Shown here: positions 10,201 through 17,465 of the stretch, piece by piece | How the letters are laid out: each line of letters starts with the position of its first letter | Position numbering within the stretch: position 1 is the first letter of the stretch | From: Ornithinimicrobium cryptoxanthini | Lineage (GTDB): Bacteria > Actinomycetota > Actinomycetes > Actinomycetales > Dermatophilaceae | Direction of reading: 5' to 3' | DNA: 64,000 nt | Assembly: GCF_023923205.1 (NCBI RefSeq) | Contig: NZ_CP099490.1 | Coordinates: 3,534,001 to 3,598,000 of the forward strand | Made by a program: the position numbers and the translations under genes | The notes under the pieces: model-generated | Database searches by the model: none | What the model saw: the letters and a program-made list of their open reading frames with translations, nothing else | What the model was told of the DNA's origin: nothing

Positions 10201-10644
10201 ACCCTCGACCAGTCCCCCGACCTGGCAGCCCAGCACCTGCGCGGCTATCTCACCGGCTCCGTCGACGTGGTCCTGCGCACCGGCGGGAGCTATCTCGTCG
10301 TCGACTACAAGACCAACTGGCTCGGGCGCACCGAGGAGCCGTTGACCGCTGCCGACTACCGCCCACAGATGCTGGCCGAGGCCATGGGTCACTCGTCCTA
10401 CCCCCTGCAGGCGCTGTTGTATGCCGTGGTAGCCCACCGGTTCCTGCGGTGGCGGCTGCGCGACTATGACCCGGCCCGTCACCTGGGCGGCGTGCTCTAT
10501 CTCTATGTGCGGGGCATGTGCGGCCCGCAGACGCCGCTGGTGGACGGGCACCCGTGCGGGGTCTTCTCGTGGAAGCCCCCGGTCGCCCTGGTCACGGCCG
10601 TCTCTGCCCTGCTCGACGGACGCCCTGAGGAGAGTGCGGCATGA
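7264..10644 (+). CDS. recB: RecBCD helicase-nuclease subunit RecB
   Basis: About 1126 residues. A UvrD-type Walker A is at residues 20-28 (EASAGTGKT), helicase motif II VVLVDEFQDTDP near 260, motif III-like LIGDPKQAIYAFRGGD, motif V TIHGSKGLQFPVVYLPSL, and motif VI LLYVALTRAQ. The C-terminal RecB nuclease has GSVDVVL then LVVDYKTNW (catalytic Asp and Lys) near 1013. RecB is the 3'-5' motor and the nuclease of the complex. The start at 7264 has a strong GGAAGGGA 5 nt upstream. An in-frame ATG at 7222 overlaps the recC stop as ATGA and is the alternative. It overlaps recD by 4 bp. Confidence 0.96.
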   Translation: MTVQEFAITDPLPSGTMLLEASAGTGKTWTIAALVTRYVAEGVALLEQMLVVTFSRAASQELRARVREQLAEAEAVLAGRQQPDPDNELLALLLDVDEQTRALQHARVRTALTNFDAATIATVHQFCHEVLRSLGVAGTSDASAELVEDLGDLLVEVVDDLYLRGFRGETEPIFSRSEALVIARAAVEDIHAELRPTTAEPGTPAARRVRFAQAVRDELDLRKRRLQVMHYNDLLTQLSDALGEPDSPARHRMRQRWQVVLVDEFQDTDPVQWQVLDRAFSGHAQAMVLIGDPKQAIYAFRGGDIVTYLAAAGSASDRRTLPRNYRSDPGVVHALTTLLEGTQLGHPEITVRAVTAAKEGARLQGAPHGSPVRVRQLLLGEHLSDDDRIAPTRAHIARDLALDIAALLASGATFDDRPVQAHDVAVLAHRGKDLLAAQRALREVGIHAVSAGGSNVLESGAAHDWLTLLEAMAAPHRSVLTRAAALTDLLGYAVPEVDAGGADLDDQLAQHARDLASTYARQGIAAVLERLTVDGLTARVLGQVGGERTLTDIKHLAELLHEAGRSHQLGLVALLEWLRAQLAQDSSASAGARTRRLDSDSAAVQLLTIHGSKGLQFPVVYLPSLTDRNVPDTPHVPLCHDDPPERTRYIDVGGRAGPQWADSVRRHKEEDAGESLRLLYVALTRAQSQVVTWWSPTSRNGGPSALHRVLFGRKPVAEPESVDGAVPATAPVPKEDDAASRTLQAWSDLGAFTLERADHAGPVAVPTPDDARDPRVAEWTRRVDHDWRRTSYTALSTPREQEAHALTGGVGSEPEVTARQDEPELPEPVLEATPALPGLSPEPPGADVPSPMADLPVGATFGSLVHGVLEHADPEAADLRSELLGHIREQLVQWPVDLDPEMLADALVAVNDTPLGPLAGGTTLRQIGQRDRLRELDFELPLGGGDLPDGAAAHATLGELVPLLREHLPAGDPVRAWADTLDQSPDLAAQHLRGYLTGSVDVVLRTGGSYLVVDYKTNWLGRTEEPLTAADYRPQMLAEAMGHSSYPLQALLYAVVAHRFLRWRLRDYDPARHLGGVLYLYVRGMCGPQTPLVDGHPCGVFSWKPPVALVTAVSALLDGRPEESAA

Positions 10645-12461
10645 CGATCCTGGAGACCTTTGAGCCGATCGGTGAGCACGACCGGCGTCTGGCGCTCGGC
10701 GCGACGGGCGTCCTGGCGGAGTTCAACCAGGCCGGGGTGATCACCGCCGCGGACGTGCACGTCGCCAGCACGCTGGCCCGGGTCACCCACGAGAAGGACG
10801 CCGACGCCGTGCTCGCTACCGCCCTGGCCAACCGCGCCGTCCGCACCGGCTCGGTCGCGGTCGACGCCACTGCTCTGGCGACCACCGGGAGGCAGACTCT
10901 GCCCGACCTGCCGTGGCCGGAGCCTGAGGACTGGGCCGAGTCGGTCGCGGGGAGCCGGCTGGTCGCCGAGGGCGCGGTGGTCGTGGACCGCGGACTGGTC
11001 TATCTGCAGCGCTACCACCACCAGGAGGTGCAGGTCGTCGCGGATCTGCGGGCGCGGGCAGCGCTCGAGCCGCCCACCGTCGATGAAGCCACCCTGGCCG
11101 CCGGGCTGACCCGGATCTTCCCGGGCGAGCAGTATGCCGAGCAGCGCGCGGCCGCCGAGGTCACCGCCCGCGCCCGCACCAGTGTGATCACCGGGGGGCC
11201 CGGCACTGGCAAGACCACGACCGTCGCGGGTGTGCTGGCACTGCTGGCCGAGCAGGCCGCAGCGGCGGGCGAGCGCCCGCTGCGGGTCGGGCTGGCAGCC
11301 CCCACCGGCAAGGCCGCGGCCCGCGTCAAGGTGGCGGTGGCCCGTGCGCTCGACGAGATCCTGGAGCGCACCGACGACCCTGCGACCCGGTCCGTCATCG
11401 CACCGCTCGGAGCGGTCGAACCCACGACGTTGCACCGGTTGCTGGGGTGGCGCCCGGACAGCCGCACCAGGTTCAGGCACGACCGCACCAACCGGCTGCC
11501 CCACGATGTCGTGCTGGTCGACGAGGCCTCGATGGTCTCCCTGACGCACATGGCCCGGTTGCTGGAGGCCCTGCGCCCCCAGGCCCGGCTCATCCTCGTC
11601 GGTGACGCGGACCAGCTGGTGTCGGTGGACGCGGGCGCTGTCCTGGCCGACCTGGTCGCCGGCGCCCAGCTGGCGCAGAACTCTCCCGTCGCCCTGGCCC
11701 GGCTGAGCACGGTGCACCGCTTCGGCAAGACCATCGGTGCCCTCGCGGAGGCGCTGCGCACCGGTGATGGTGACGCCGTGGTGTCGGCGCTGTCGGCTGG
11801 CAGCGCCGAGGTGGAGTGGGTCACCGACGAGGATCCCCGGCCGTTCCTGCAGCCGCTGCTCACCCGGCACGCTCGCGCGGTCCTGACCGCCGCCCGGGCC
11901 GCCGACGGTGACGCCGCGCTGGCCGCGCTCGGGGCACACCGCCTGCTCTGTGCGCACCGGGAGGGGCCGCACGGTGTCCGCACCTGGAACAGGCTGACCG
12001 AGACCTGGCTGGGCGAGGACACCGGGCTGACCTTCTATGACCCGATGTATGTCGGGCGTCCCCTGATCGTCACCGCCAACGACTACGCCACCGGGGTGCT
12101 CAACGGCGACACCGGCGTCATCGTCGCGTCACACAAGCCCGACGGCACGCCGGTGCGGATGGCCGTGGTCGAGGGGGCGGCCGGGGCGCACCGCTTTGCC
12201 CCTAGTCGGCTCGGCGACGTCGACACCATGCACGCGATGACGATCCACAAGGCCCAGGGCAGCCAGGCGCGCGAGATCACCGTCCTGCTCCCGGACAGCG
12301 ACAGCCCCCTGCTCACCCGCGAGCTGTTCTACACCGCCGTGACCCGCGCCGAGGAGAAGGTCCGGGTCGTCGGCGGCGAGGAGGTCGTGCGGGCCGCCGT
12401 GGCCCGTCAGGTCCAACGGGCCAGCGGGCTGCGGCAGCGGCTGGCTGAGGCCGACAGCTAG
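10641..12461 (+). CDS. recD: RecBCD 5'-3' helicase subunit RecD
   Basis: 606 residues, a normal RecD. Walker A is GGPGTGKTTTVAG near residue 190, motif II DVVLVDEASMVSL, then LILVGDADQLVSVDAGAVLADL, and a C-terminal UvrD-like HAMTIHKAQGSQAREITVLLP with FYTAVTRAEEKV. It is the fast 5'-3' motor of RecBCD. The ATG overlaps the recB stop (ATGA) and has GAGGAGAG upstream, so it is translationally coupled. Last gene of the operon; a DivIVA-like gene converges 39 bp downstream. Confidence 0.97.
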   Translation: MTILETFEPIGEHDRRLALGATGVLAEFNQAGVITAADVHVASTLARVTHEKDADAVLATALANRAVRTGSVAVDATALATTGRQTLPDLPWPEPEDWAESVAGSRLVAEGAVVVDRGLVYLQRYHHQEVQVVADLRARAALEPPTVDEATLAAGLTRIFPGEQYAEQRAAAEVTARARTSVITGGPGTGKTTTVAGVLALLAEQAAAAGERPLRVGLAAPTGKAAARVKVAVARALDEILERTDDPATRSVIAPLGAVEPTTLHRLLGWRPDSRTRFRHDRTNRLPHDVVLVDEASMVSLTHMARLLEALRPQARLILVGDADQLVSVDAGAVLADLVAGAQLAQNSPVALARLSTVHRFGKTIGALAEALRTGDGDAVVSALSAGSAEVEWVTDEDPRPFLQPLLTRHARAVLTAARAADGDAALAALGAHRLLCAHREGPHGVRTWNRLTETWLGEDTGLTFYDPMYVGRPLIVTANDYATGVLNGDTGVIVASHKPDGTPVRMAVVEGAAGAHRFAPSRLGDVDTMHAMTIHKAQGSQAREITVLLPDSDSPLLTRELFYTAVTRAEEKVRVVGGEEVVRAAVARQVQRASGLRQRLAEADS

Positions 12462-12500
12462 GTCAACTCAGGAGCCACCTCCGTCGGAGTCGCTGACTGC

Positions 12501-12731
12501 TCAGCCAAGTCCGGTGGCGAGCTCGTCCAGGAAGAGGTCGACCTCCTCCATGTCGTAGCCGCGGCGCCCACGCGCCACCCCAAAGCGCGCCGAGACAATG
12601 TTCGGCGCAGGCTGGCCGCTGGCCAGCGCGTTGAAGACCTCGTCGACGAAGGCATCGACATCCTCGGTGGCATAACCCTGGGCGAAACCGCGGGTGTGGC
12701 GGAACTGTGGTCGAGCGCCCTCTGTCGTCAT
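12501..12731 (-). CDS. Small protein with two DivIVA-type repeats
   Basis: 76 residues made almost entirely of two copies of the short DivIVA N-terminal motif: RGFAQGYATEDVDAFVDEVFNAL, and then RGRRGYDMEEVDLFLDELATGL. In full DivIVA/Wag31 this region binds curved membranes. Here there is no coiled-coil tail, so it cannot polymerise in the classical way and may act as an adaptor. This type of short DivIVA-domain protein is common in actinobacteria, but its role is not known to me. The DUF2200 gene lies immediately upstream on the same strand. Confidence 0.75.
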   Translation of the reverse strand: MTTEGARPQFRHTRGFAQGYATEDVDAFVDEVFNALASGQPAPNIVSARFGVARGRRGYDMEEVDLFLDELATGLG

Positions 12732-12735
12732 GCCC

Positions 12736-13098
12736 CTATGGTGCCGTGTTCTTGGAAGCGCGCAGGACTTTGTCCATCGCCTTGCCCTTGGCCAGCTCGT
12801 CGACCAGCTTGTCCAGATAGCGGATCTGCTGCATGAGCGGGTCCTCGACGTCCTGCACCCGCACCCCGCACACGGAGCCGGTGATCAGCGAGACGTTCGG
12901 GTGGAGCGTGGCGTCGGCGAAGAACTCCTCAAACGTCGTCTCGGCGTCGAGGTGCGCGGTCAGCGCCGACTCGTCGAAGCCGGTCAGCCACTCGATCACC
13001 TGGTCCAGCTCGGCCTTCGTGCGGCCCTTGCGCTCGACCTTCGTCACGTAGAGCGGATAGACCGATGCCACGCTGGTGGTGAAGATGCGGTGCTTCAT
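12736..13098 (-). CDS. DUF2200 family protein
   Basis: 120 residues starting [18 protein letters not shown], the hallmark opening of DUF2200, with the [21 protein letters not shown] block next. No enzyme motif is visible and the function is unknown. It is 4 bp from the DivIVA-like gene and may be cotranscribed. The ATG follows a TATCCT -10 element by 6 nt, so a leaderless message is likely. Confidence 0.85.
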   Translation of the reverse strand: MKHRIFTTSVASVYPLYVTKVERKGRTKAELDQVIEWLTGFDESALTAHLDAETTFEEFFADATLHPNVSLITGSVCGVRVQDVEDPLMQQIRYLDKLVDELAKGKAMDKVLRASKNTAP

Positions 13099-13104
13099 TC
13101 CTGC

Positions 13105-13110
13105 AGGATA
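13105..13110 (-). promoter_or_regulatory. -10 element for leaderless DUF2200 transcript
   Basis: On the minus strand TATCCT, then 6 nt, then the ATG at 13098. Confidence 0.45.
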
Positions 13111-13160
13111 GATGCCGGTGACGCGGTCTGTCAGGGCGTTGGGGCGCGCGGCCGGGTCTC

Positions 13161-13421
13161 CTACTTCGTGTAGTGGTAGCGGGCTTGTAGGAGGACGAGG
13201 TCATCGTCTCGGACCACGTAGACCAACCGGTGCTCCTCGTTGATGCGCCGCGACCAGGCATGAGCCAGCCCGTACTTCAGTGGCTCGGGTTTGCCGACTC
13301 CGGCGAAAGGGTCCCGAGTCGCGTCATCGATCAGCCGGTTGATCCGCTTCACCACGGTCCGATCGATGCGTTGCCAGTGGAGGTAGTCCTCCCACGCCTG
13401 AGGCGCGAAGACGGGCCTCAT
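13161..13421 (-). CDS. yoeB: YoeB/Txe-family mRNA interferase toxin
   Basis: 86 residues. RelE-fold YoeB signature: [13 protein letters not shown] at the start, [26 protein letters not shown] in the centre, [15 protein letters not shown] with the catalytic-region Arg and Glu, and the C-terminal ARYHYTK carrying the conserved His-Tyr pair. YoeB cleaves mRNA on the ribosome when released from YefM. The ATG overlaps the yefM stop by ATGA. Confidence 0.94.
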   Translation of the reverse strand: MRPVFAPQAWEDYLHWQRIDRTVVKRINRLIDDATRDPFAGVGKPEPLKYGLAHAWSRRINEEHRLVYVVRDDDLVLLQARYHYTK

Positions 13422-13666
13422 GTGCGATCAAGTTCGCGTTCAGCCCCTTCGCCGCGGTCCACCGCCTCCATGGCATCAAGCAGTCTCCGTGCGTTGGCGG
13501 GAGAGCGAAACAGATAGGCCGTCTCCTGCCAAGCCGAGTAGTCCTCGGCTGACATGAGTACCGCGTTGCCTCGCTTCGAGGTGATCTCCACTGGAGCTCG
13601 GTCATCGTTGACCTGCTCGATCAGGGGGAAGAGGCGCTTGCGGGCCTCGCTTGCGGTGATGGACAT
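13418..13666 (-). CDS. yefM: YefM-family antitoxin
   Basis: 82 residues from MSITASEARKRLFPLIEQV, the typical YefM/Phd opening, then a RAPVEITSKRGNAVLMSAEDY strand and a C-terminal toxin-binding helix. I chose the ATG at 13666 because a GGAGGTG Shine-Dalgarno lies 5 nt upstream; a start 9 codons earlier lacks one. It is first in the operon, repressor of its own promoter together with YoeB in known systems. Confidence 0.93.
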   Translation of the reverse strand: MSITASEARKRLFPLIEQVNDDRAPVEITSKRGNAVLMSAEDYSAWQETAYLFRSPANARRLLDAMEAVDRGEGAERELDRT

Positions 13667-13680
13667 GGGACACCTCCGAG

Positions 13681-13704
13681 AGTGGTACGACAAATAGTAC
13701 CACT
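13681..13704. promoter_or_regulatory. Inverted-repeat operator of yefM-yoeB
   Basis: AGTGGTAC and GTACCACT are perfect 8-bp arms around an 8-bp spacer, 15 bp upstream of yefM. A TACTAT -10 (minus strand) lies between the arms. Known yefM operators also use paired GTAC-centred boxes, so autorepression here is a sound inference. Confidence 0.7.
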
Positions 13705-13740
13705 CGCCTGATCGAGGAGCTGGACCTCACACACGCCCCG

Positions 13741-14112
13741 CTAGGACGTGGCCTCGGCATCGTCGGGGGTGGCTTCAGCGTCATCGGGGACGCCGACGGC
13801 CAGGGGCTCCAGCCGGTAGCGCACCTTGTCGCCGTCGACGGAGGTCACCACGACGCGCACCCGGTCAACCGGTTCACCCAGCGCGTCCTCGTCCCAGAAC
13901 TCCACCGCGCAGACCACGGTGGCGTCAATATCGGCAGCCACACCGGTCGGGCAGCTGACCGACTGCATCTCCACACCCTGGGTGGCCATGCCGTCTCGCA
14001 CGCTCTGCTCGACCGCGCTCGCCGAGACCTCCTTTGCCCCGCAACCACTCAACGCGGCGACGGCAGCAGTCAGAGCTCCGACCGTCCGGAACCTGCGGGA
14101 CCTGATCAGCAC
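13741..14112 (-). CDS. DUF4333-like lipoprotein
   Basis: 123 residues from a GTG with AAAGGGAG upstream. Basic N-terminus (IRSRRFR), hydrophobic stretch and lipobox LSGC place the lipidated Cys at residue 24. The mature part has the DUF4333-like pattern: AVEQSVRDGMATQGVEMQSVSCP then ATVVCAVEF, whose two cysteines probably form a disulfide. Exported and membrane-anchored. The function is unknown; related lipoproteins are frequent in actinobacteria. The C-terminus has a short duplicated PDDAEAT motif. Confidence 0.78.
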   Translation of the reverse strand: MLIRSRRFRTVGALTAAVAALSGCGAKEVSASAVEQSVRDGMATQGVEMQSVSCPTGVAADIDATVVCAVEFWDEDALGEPVDRVRVVVTSVDGDKVRYRLEPLAVGVPDDAEATPDDAEATS

Positions 14113-14230
14113 GGCGCACTCCCTTTCTGTCCACTGCTGGAGTGAACAGGGTAGGACACCAGCGCCGACTCGTCGTCTGGCTCTTCGGTAGGCCTGGCCT
14201 CTCGGCCATGCGGCGCTCTCGCCTCGGGGG

Positions 14231-14605
14231 TCACGACGGAGGAGTGATCGGCATGGCACTCCACGCGGCAGCCAGCTCTTTGAGGGAGATGAGCCGTTTG
14301 GTTCCCGGTTCCAGGTCGCCGGGAATGAGCTGATCCCAGAACCCGTAGTGCGGCGGCCCGCAGTGCAGCACCGCGGTGACCTGCCCGCGCACGGGCGCCC
14401 GGTGATGGAGAGCGGTGACCTGGACATACCGGTGGCCGGAGTCGTCGGCCCGCCAAGCCACCATCGTGGGATCGGACAGGATCCTCGCCCAGGCGAGTAG
14501 TTCTGAGGGGTTGTCGACGGTCGCGGTGATGTCACCGACGACATCGAGCTCCCTGCTGATCCGCAACAAGATGGACAACTCACGGGCGTCCTGAGACGGG
14601 TACAT
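14231..14605 (-). CDS. Hypothetical protein
   Basis: 124 residues from MYPSQDARELSILL (AGGGA just upstream). No signal peptide or membrane segment. The composition looks like a soluble small domain: an N-terminal helix with SILLRISREL, a GHRYVQVTALHHRAPVRGQVTAVLHCG strand pair and a C-terminal LISLKELAAAW helix. I do not recognise a family. It lies downstream of hsp20 on the same strand, separated by a strong hairpin. Confidence 0.6.
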   Translation of the reverse strand: MYPSQDARELSILLRISRELDVVGDITATVDNPSELLAWARILSDPTMVAWRADDSGHRYVQVTALHHRAPVRGQVTAVLHCGPPHYGFWDQLIPGDLEPGTKRLISLKELAAAWSAMPITPPS

Positions 14606-14627
14606 AGGTCCCTGCTTTCGCGTGAGA

Positions 14628-14669
14628 GTTGAGTCTGCCCAGTCCCCCTGGGGCCTGGGCAGACTCAAC
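14628..14669 (-). terminator. 15-bp perfect hairpin, probable hsp20 terminator
   Basis: GTTGAGTCTGCCCAG and its exact complement flank a 12-nt loop that itself can pair. It lies 71 bp past the hsp20 stop and just before the next minus-strand gene. There is no U-run, as is common for actinobacterial terminators; a leader structure of the downstream gene is the alternative. Confidence 0.5.
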
Positions 14670-14739
14670 GATGGACCGTCCGGGTCGGTCATGCCCAACG
14701 CCGCTGGCCCGGTGCCAACCTGGCTAGAGCGCCAGAGTC

Positions 14740-15159
14740 CTAGCTGGCGATCTCCTTGCGACCCTGACCGCCGGTGATCTCAACCTTGCGCGGCTTGGCC
14801 TTCTCCGCGACGGGAAGCTTGATCGTCAGTACCCCAGCGTCATAGTCGGCGGTGAGGTTGTCGGCGTCGAGGGTGTCACCGAGGAACACCTGACGGCTGA
14901 ACATGCCGTGGGGACGCTCGGCGACGATCCTCTCGTTGCCCTCCGCCTGCGGCTTGCGCTCGGCGTGCACGGTGAGCACGTTCTGCTCGACGGTCAGGTC
15001 GATCGAGTCGGTGCTCACCCCGGGCAGGTCGAGGTGGATCACGAAGTGGTCGTTGTCGCGGTAGGCGTCCATGGGCATCACCGCCGGGCGACCGCGAGTG
15101 CCGAGCATGGCTTCGGTCAGTCGGTCCAGGTCCCGGAAGGGATCGGTGCGCATCAACAT
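14740..15159 (-). CDS. Hsp20/alpha-crystallin small heat-shock protein
   Basis: 139 residues. N-terminus MLMRTDPFRDLDRLTEAMLG is typical of actinobacterial Hsp18/Hsp20. The alpha-crystallin domain runs from MDAYRDNDHFVIHLDLPGV to the YDAGVLTIKLPVAEKAKPRKV block, which holds the conserved G-V-L-T-I motif. It is an ATP-independent holdase for unfolding proteins. The start at 15159 has AAGGAG at a workable distance. It is divergent from the dnaJ-like/hspR operon, so HspR is a likely repressor of it. Confidence 0.93.
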   Translation of the reverse strand: MLMRTDPFRDLDRLTEAMLGTRGRPAVMPMDAYRDNDHFVIHLDLPGVSTDSIDLTVEQNVLTVHAERKPQAEGNERIVAERPHGMFSRQVFLGDTLDADNLTADYDAGVLTIKLPVAEKAKPRKVEITGGQGRKEIAS

Positions 15160-15247
15160 CGGAGAGTTCTCCTTCCTCACGGGCTCGGCCCCTGATGAGT
15201 ACAACCCGCATTCAGGGAGCACGGGCAATCTATGTCGGTCACTTCAT

Positions 15248-15275
15248 ATTTTGCATCCTGATGAGATAAAGTCAA
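15248..15275 (-). promoter_or_regulatory. Promoter for hsp20
   Basis: Minus strand TTGACT (15275-15270), 16-bp spacer, CAAAAT (15253-15248). It lies in the most AT-rich part of the divergent region. A CTTGACT half-site resembles one arm of the HspR-binding HAIR element, but no second arm is seen. Confidence 0.5.
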
Positions 15276-15319
15276 GTCAGTTTGGCACAGAAGATTCAGC
15301 AACTGAGGAGGTGCATCCG

Positions 15320-15676
15320 GTGGTCGACACACCTGACCGGAATGCGGCCCTCGCCCTGCTCGGGCTCTCCCCAGCCGCGTCCCCGAACCAGATCGCCGCC
15401 GCCTACCGACGTCTGGCCCGAAAGACACATCCTGATCGGTGCGACGACGACGAGGCCGCAGAGCGGTTCGCCTCCCTCAACGCCGCCTACCGCATCGCCA
15501 GCCTCGGCGTTAGTGCGGTGCCGGCACGTGGGCCAACGGTGATGCCGGTGCCCGTCTGGCGCGTCGAGAAGTCGAAGCCGCACGTGCCGGCCGGGGTGCC
15601 CTTCCTGGCAGGTCCGGCGTTGTGGACGCCGTGGCCACCTCGTCAGATGACGCACCCTGAGGAGAAGGGACAGTGA
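15320..15676 (+). CDS. Short J-domain protein
   Basis: 118 residues from GTG 15320, which has GAGGAGG 8-9 nt upstream. Residues 6-55 form a J domain: ALALLGLSPAASPNQIAAAYRRLARKT, the invariant HPD triad, then AAERFASLNAAYRIA. There is no Gly/Phe linker, zinc finger or DnaJ C-terminal domain, so it is a J-domain-only cochaperone that could stimulate a DnaK ATPase but not bind clients like full DnaJ. Overlaps hspR by GTGA and is probably cotranscribed with it. Tyr codons are all TAC, unlike neighbouring resident genes. Confidence 0.85.
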   Translation: MVDTPDRNAALALLGLSPAASPNQIAAAYRRLARKTHPDRCDDDEAAERFASLNAAYRIASLGVSAVPARGPTVMPVPVWRVEKSKPHVPAGVPFLAGPALWTPWPPRQMTHPEEKGQ

Positions 15677-16008
15677 CAGTGAGCATGAACTTCGACGGCC
15701 TGAGTAGGGACCGCGCGCTCTACGGCGTCTCCGTTGCCGCTGAGTTGACCGGCGTCCAGCCGCAGATGCTGAGGGCCTACGAGGCGAAGGGGCTACTCGA
15801 GCCGTACCGCACCGAAGGCGGAACCCGACGTTACAGCGGCGACGACCTGGCGCGCGTGGGTCGGATCACCACACTGCTAGCAGCCGGACTCAACCTCGCC
15901 GGGGTCGATCAAGTCTTGCAGCTTGAAGCTGAAACCCAGCGCCTCCAGGCCGAGCTGGACGCGCTGCATACGCGCCAGCGGTGGCAAGAGGAGGAGGACC
16001 AGCAATGA
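15673..16008 (+). CDS. hspR: MerR-family heat-shock repressor HspR
   Basis: 111 residues. LYGVSVAAELTGVQPQMLRAYEAKGLLEPYRTEGGTRRYS is the MerR-type winged helix as found in HspR, followed by a short LEAETQRLQAELDAL coiled coil. HspR binds HAIR inverted repeats and uses DnaK as corepressor. GTG start overlaps the J-domain gene stop (GTGA) with GGAGAAGGGA upstream. It probably controls hsp20 and its own operon; dnaK, grpE and clpB are not in this window. Confidence 0.85.
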   Translation: MTVSMNFDGLSRDRALYGVSVAAELTGVQPQMLRAYEAKGLLEPYRTEGGTRRYSGDDLARVGRITTLLAAGLNLAGVDQVLQLEAETQRLQAELDALHTRQRWQEEEDQQ

Positions 16009-16095
16009 CCGCGCAGAGCTGCGGTGGCGCCGTCGGCTCCACCCTGCACGGTGCGCTCACTGCTGCGCAGGCGAGTTCGGACGCTCGTGCAGCCT

Positions 16096-16749
16096 TCACA
16101 GGGTCGCGCTGGACCAGACCGTCCCGGAGTCGGTGACCAGCTCGACCGACGTCACCCCGGGGTCGGGCACGACCCAGCTGTTGGGCCGGTCCGGGGACAG
16201 TGTCCAGCGCCCGACGTCCTGCGTGCCACCCCCCTCCAGCACCAGGCGGCACTGATAGCTGCGACCGGGCTGCCCCGATGAGACGTCCACGACCAGCACC
16301 GCCTCACCGTCGCTCCAGCTGCGAGACACCGTCCCCACCTGGTCACCGTCGGCCGTGGTCAGCGGCAGTCCCGCGCTCTGGACCGGCTGCTCCGTGGCGG
16401 GTGCGCCACCGGGACCGTCCCCGAGCGCCAGGGCGAAGCCCGAGCCGACGCCGAGTCCGAGCACGGCCGCAGCGGCCACCCCGACCCAGCGCGGCACCCG
16501 CGGCGTTGGCTCAGTCACCTCACCGACCCCGATCCGGCCCAGCACACTCGTGGCCAGACCGGGCGGTGGTTCGGTGCGCGGCACGGCGGCCAGTGTCCCC
16601 TCCACCGCAGCGGACAGGTCGGCCAGCTCCGCACGGCACCCGACACAGTCAGTGACGTGGACCATGACCTCGTCCCGCACCGGGCCGGTCAGGTGACCGA
16701 GCGCCAGGTCCAGGAGCAGGTCGGGGGACGTGTGCTGCGACTCAACCAC
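16096..16749 (-). CDS. Zinc-type anti-sigma factor, membrane-anchored
   Basis: 217 residues. The N-terminal domain carries HVTDCVGC, the H-x3-C-x2-C motif of ZAS anti-sigma factors. A single membrane segment (WVGVAAAAVLGLGVGSGFALAL) follows near residue 100, and the C-terminal extracytoplasmic part resembles anti-sigma-K-type domains (SYQCRLVLEGGG and SWVVPDPGVTSVELVT). GTG start at 16749 overlaps the sigma-factor stop by 8 bp, so the pair is translationally coupled and it sequesters that sigma factor until a surface signal arrives. Confidence 0.88.
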   Translation of the reverse strand: MVESQHTSPDLLLDLALGHLTGPVRDEVMVHVTDCVGCRAELADLSAAVEGTLAAVPRTEPPPGLATSVLGRIGVGEVTEPTPRVPRWVGVAAAAVLGLGVGSGFALALGDGPGGAPATEQPVQSAGLPLTTADGDQVGTVSRSWSDGEAVLVVDVSSGQPGRSYQCRLVLEGGGTQDVGRWTLSPDRPNSWVVPDPGVTSVELVTDSGTVWSSATL

Positions 16750-17365
16750 GATCCACCTCCCCGTCCCGACCAGCGATGGGGGACGTGGCTGCGGTGTCTG
16801 CCGCGGCATACGCCTCTCGCAGCCGCCGCAGACCGTCCCGGATGCGGGTCTTGGCCGTGCCCAACGGGATCTCCTCCCGGACGCTGACCTCCTGGGCCGT
16901 GCAGCCACCGATCACAGCTAGCACGACCGCCCGTGCCTGTGGGGGCGACAGCTGGTGCAGCCGCCGGATCGCCCGGTCGGTCTCGAGCCGGTGCACGGTC
17001 GTCTCCGCCAGGTCCCGGGACCCGAGCGTGTCCTCGACCAGCTGGTCGAGGAACTCGCCGTCGGTCGGCACCGGGCGCCGCGTGCGGATCGCGTCGATCG
17101 CGGTGTTGCGGGTGATCGTCAGCAGCCAGGTCAGCACCGAGGCTCGCCGGATGTCATAACTGCCTGCCGCGCGCCACGCCTTCACCAACGCCTCCTGACT
17201 CACGTCCTCGGCCAGCCCGGGGTCGCGGGTGATGCTCAGCGCCAGCCCGAAGACGGCGCCCTGGAACCGCGCCACAAAGGCGCTCGCGGCCTGCGGGTCC
17301 GCCAGCGCCAAGCCGGCGAGCAGCGCGGCATCAGCCGCCCGGTCTGCTCTCGGGAGGCGGGGCAT
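16742..17365 (-). CDS. ECF RNA polymerase sigma factor
   Basis: 207 residues. Region 2: FVARFQGAVFGLALSITRDPGLAEDVSQEALVKAWRAA, including the core-binding and -10 recognition helices. Region 4: LHQLSPPQARAVVLAVIGGCTAQEV, then IPLGTAKTRIRDGLRRLRE as the -35 recognition helix-turn-helix. Coupled to the zinc anti-sigma factor downstream. The start at 17365 fits the family N-terminus; no clear Shine-Dalgarno was seen. Divergent from a COG4315 lipoprotein gene, which may be a target. Confidence 0.9.
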   Translation of the reverse strand: MPRLPRADRAADAALLAGLALADPQAASAFVARFQGAVFGLALSITRDPGLAEDVSQEALVKAWRAAGSYDIRRASVLTWLLTITRNTAIDAIRTRRPVPTDGEFLDQLVEDTLGSRDLAETTVHRLETDRAIRRLHQLSPPQARAVVLAVIGGCTAQEVSVREEIPLGTAKTRIRDGLRRLREAYAAADTAATSPIAGRDGEVDRG

Positions 17366-17465
17366 GTCAGGGGATACGCGCGCCGGCCCGCGACGGATTG
17401 CCCAATCCCGGCCACCCTCGGGGGTCGTACCACCCTCCACGAGAACTCCTAGCTCTGGAGGAACC

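Noticed and set aside
15160..15319. HAIR operator for HspR
   Set aside because: Only one CTTGACT-like half-site is present; the second arm is missing at the expected spacing.
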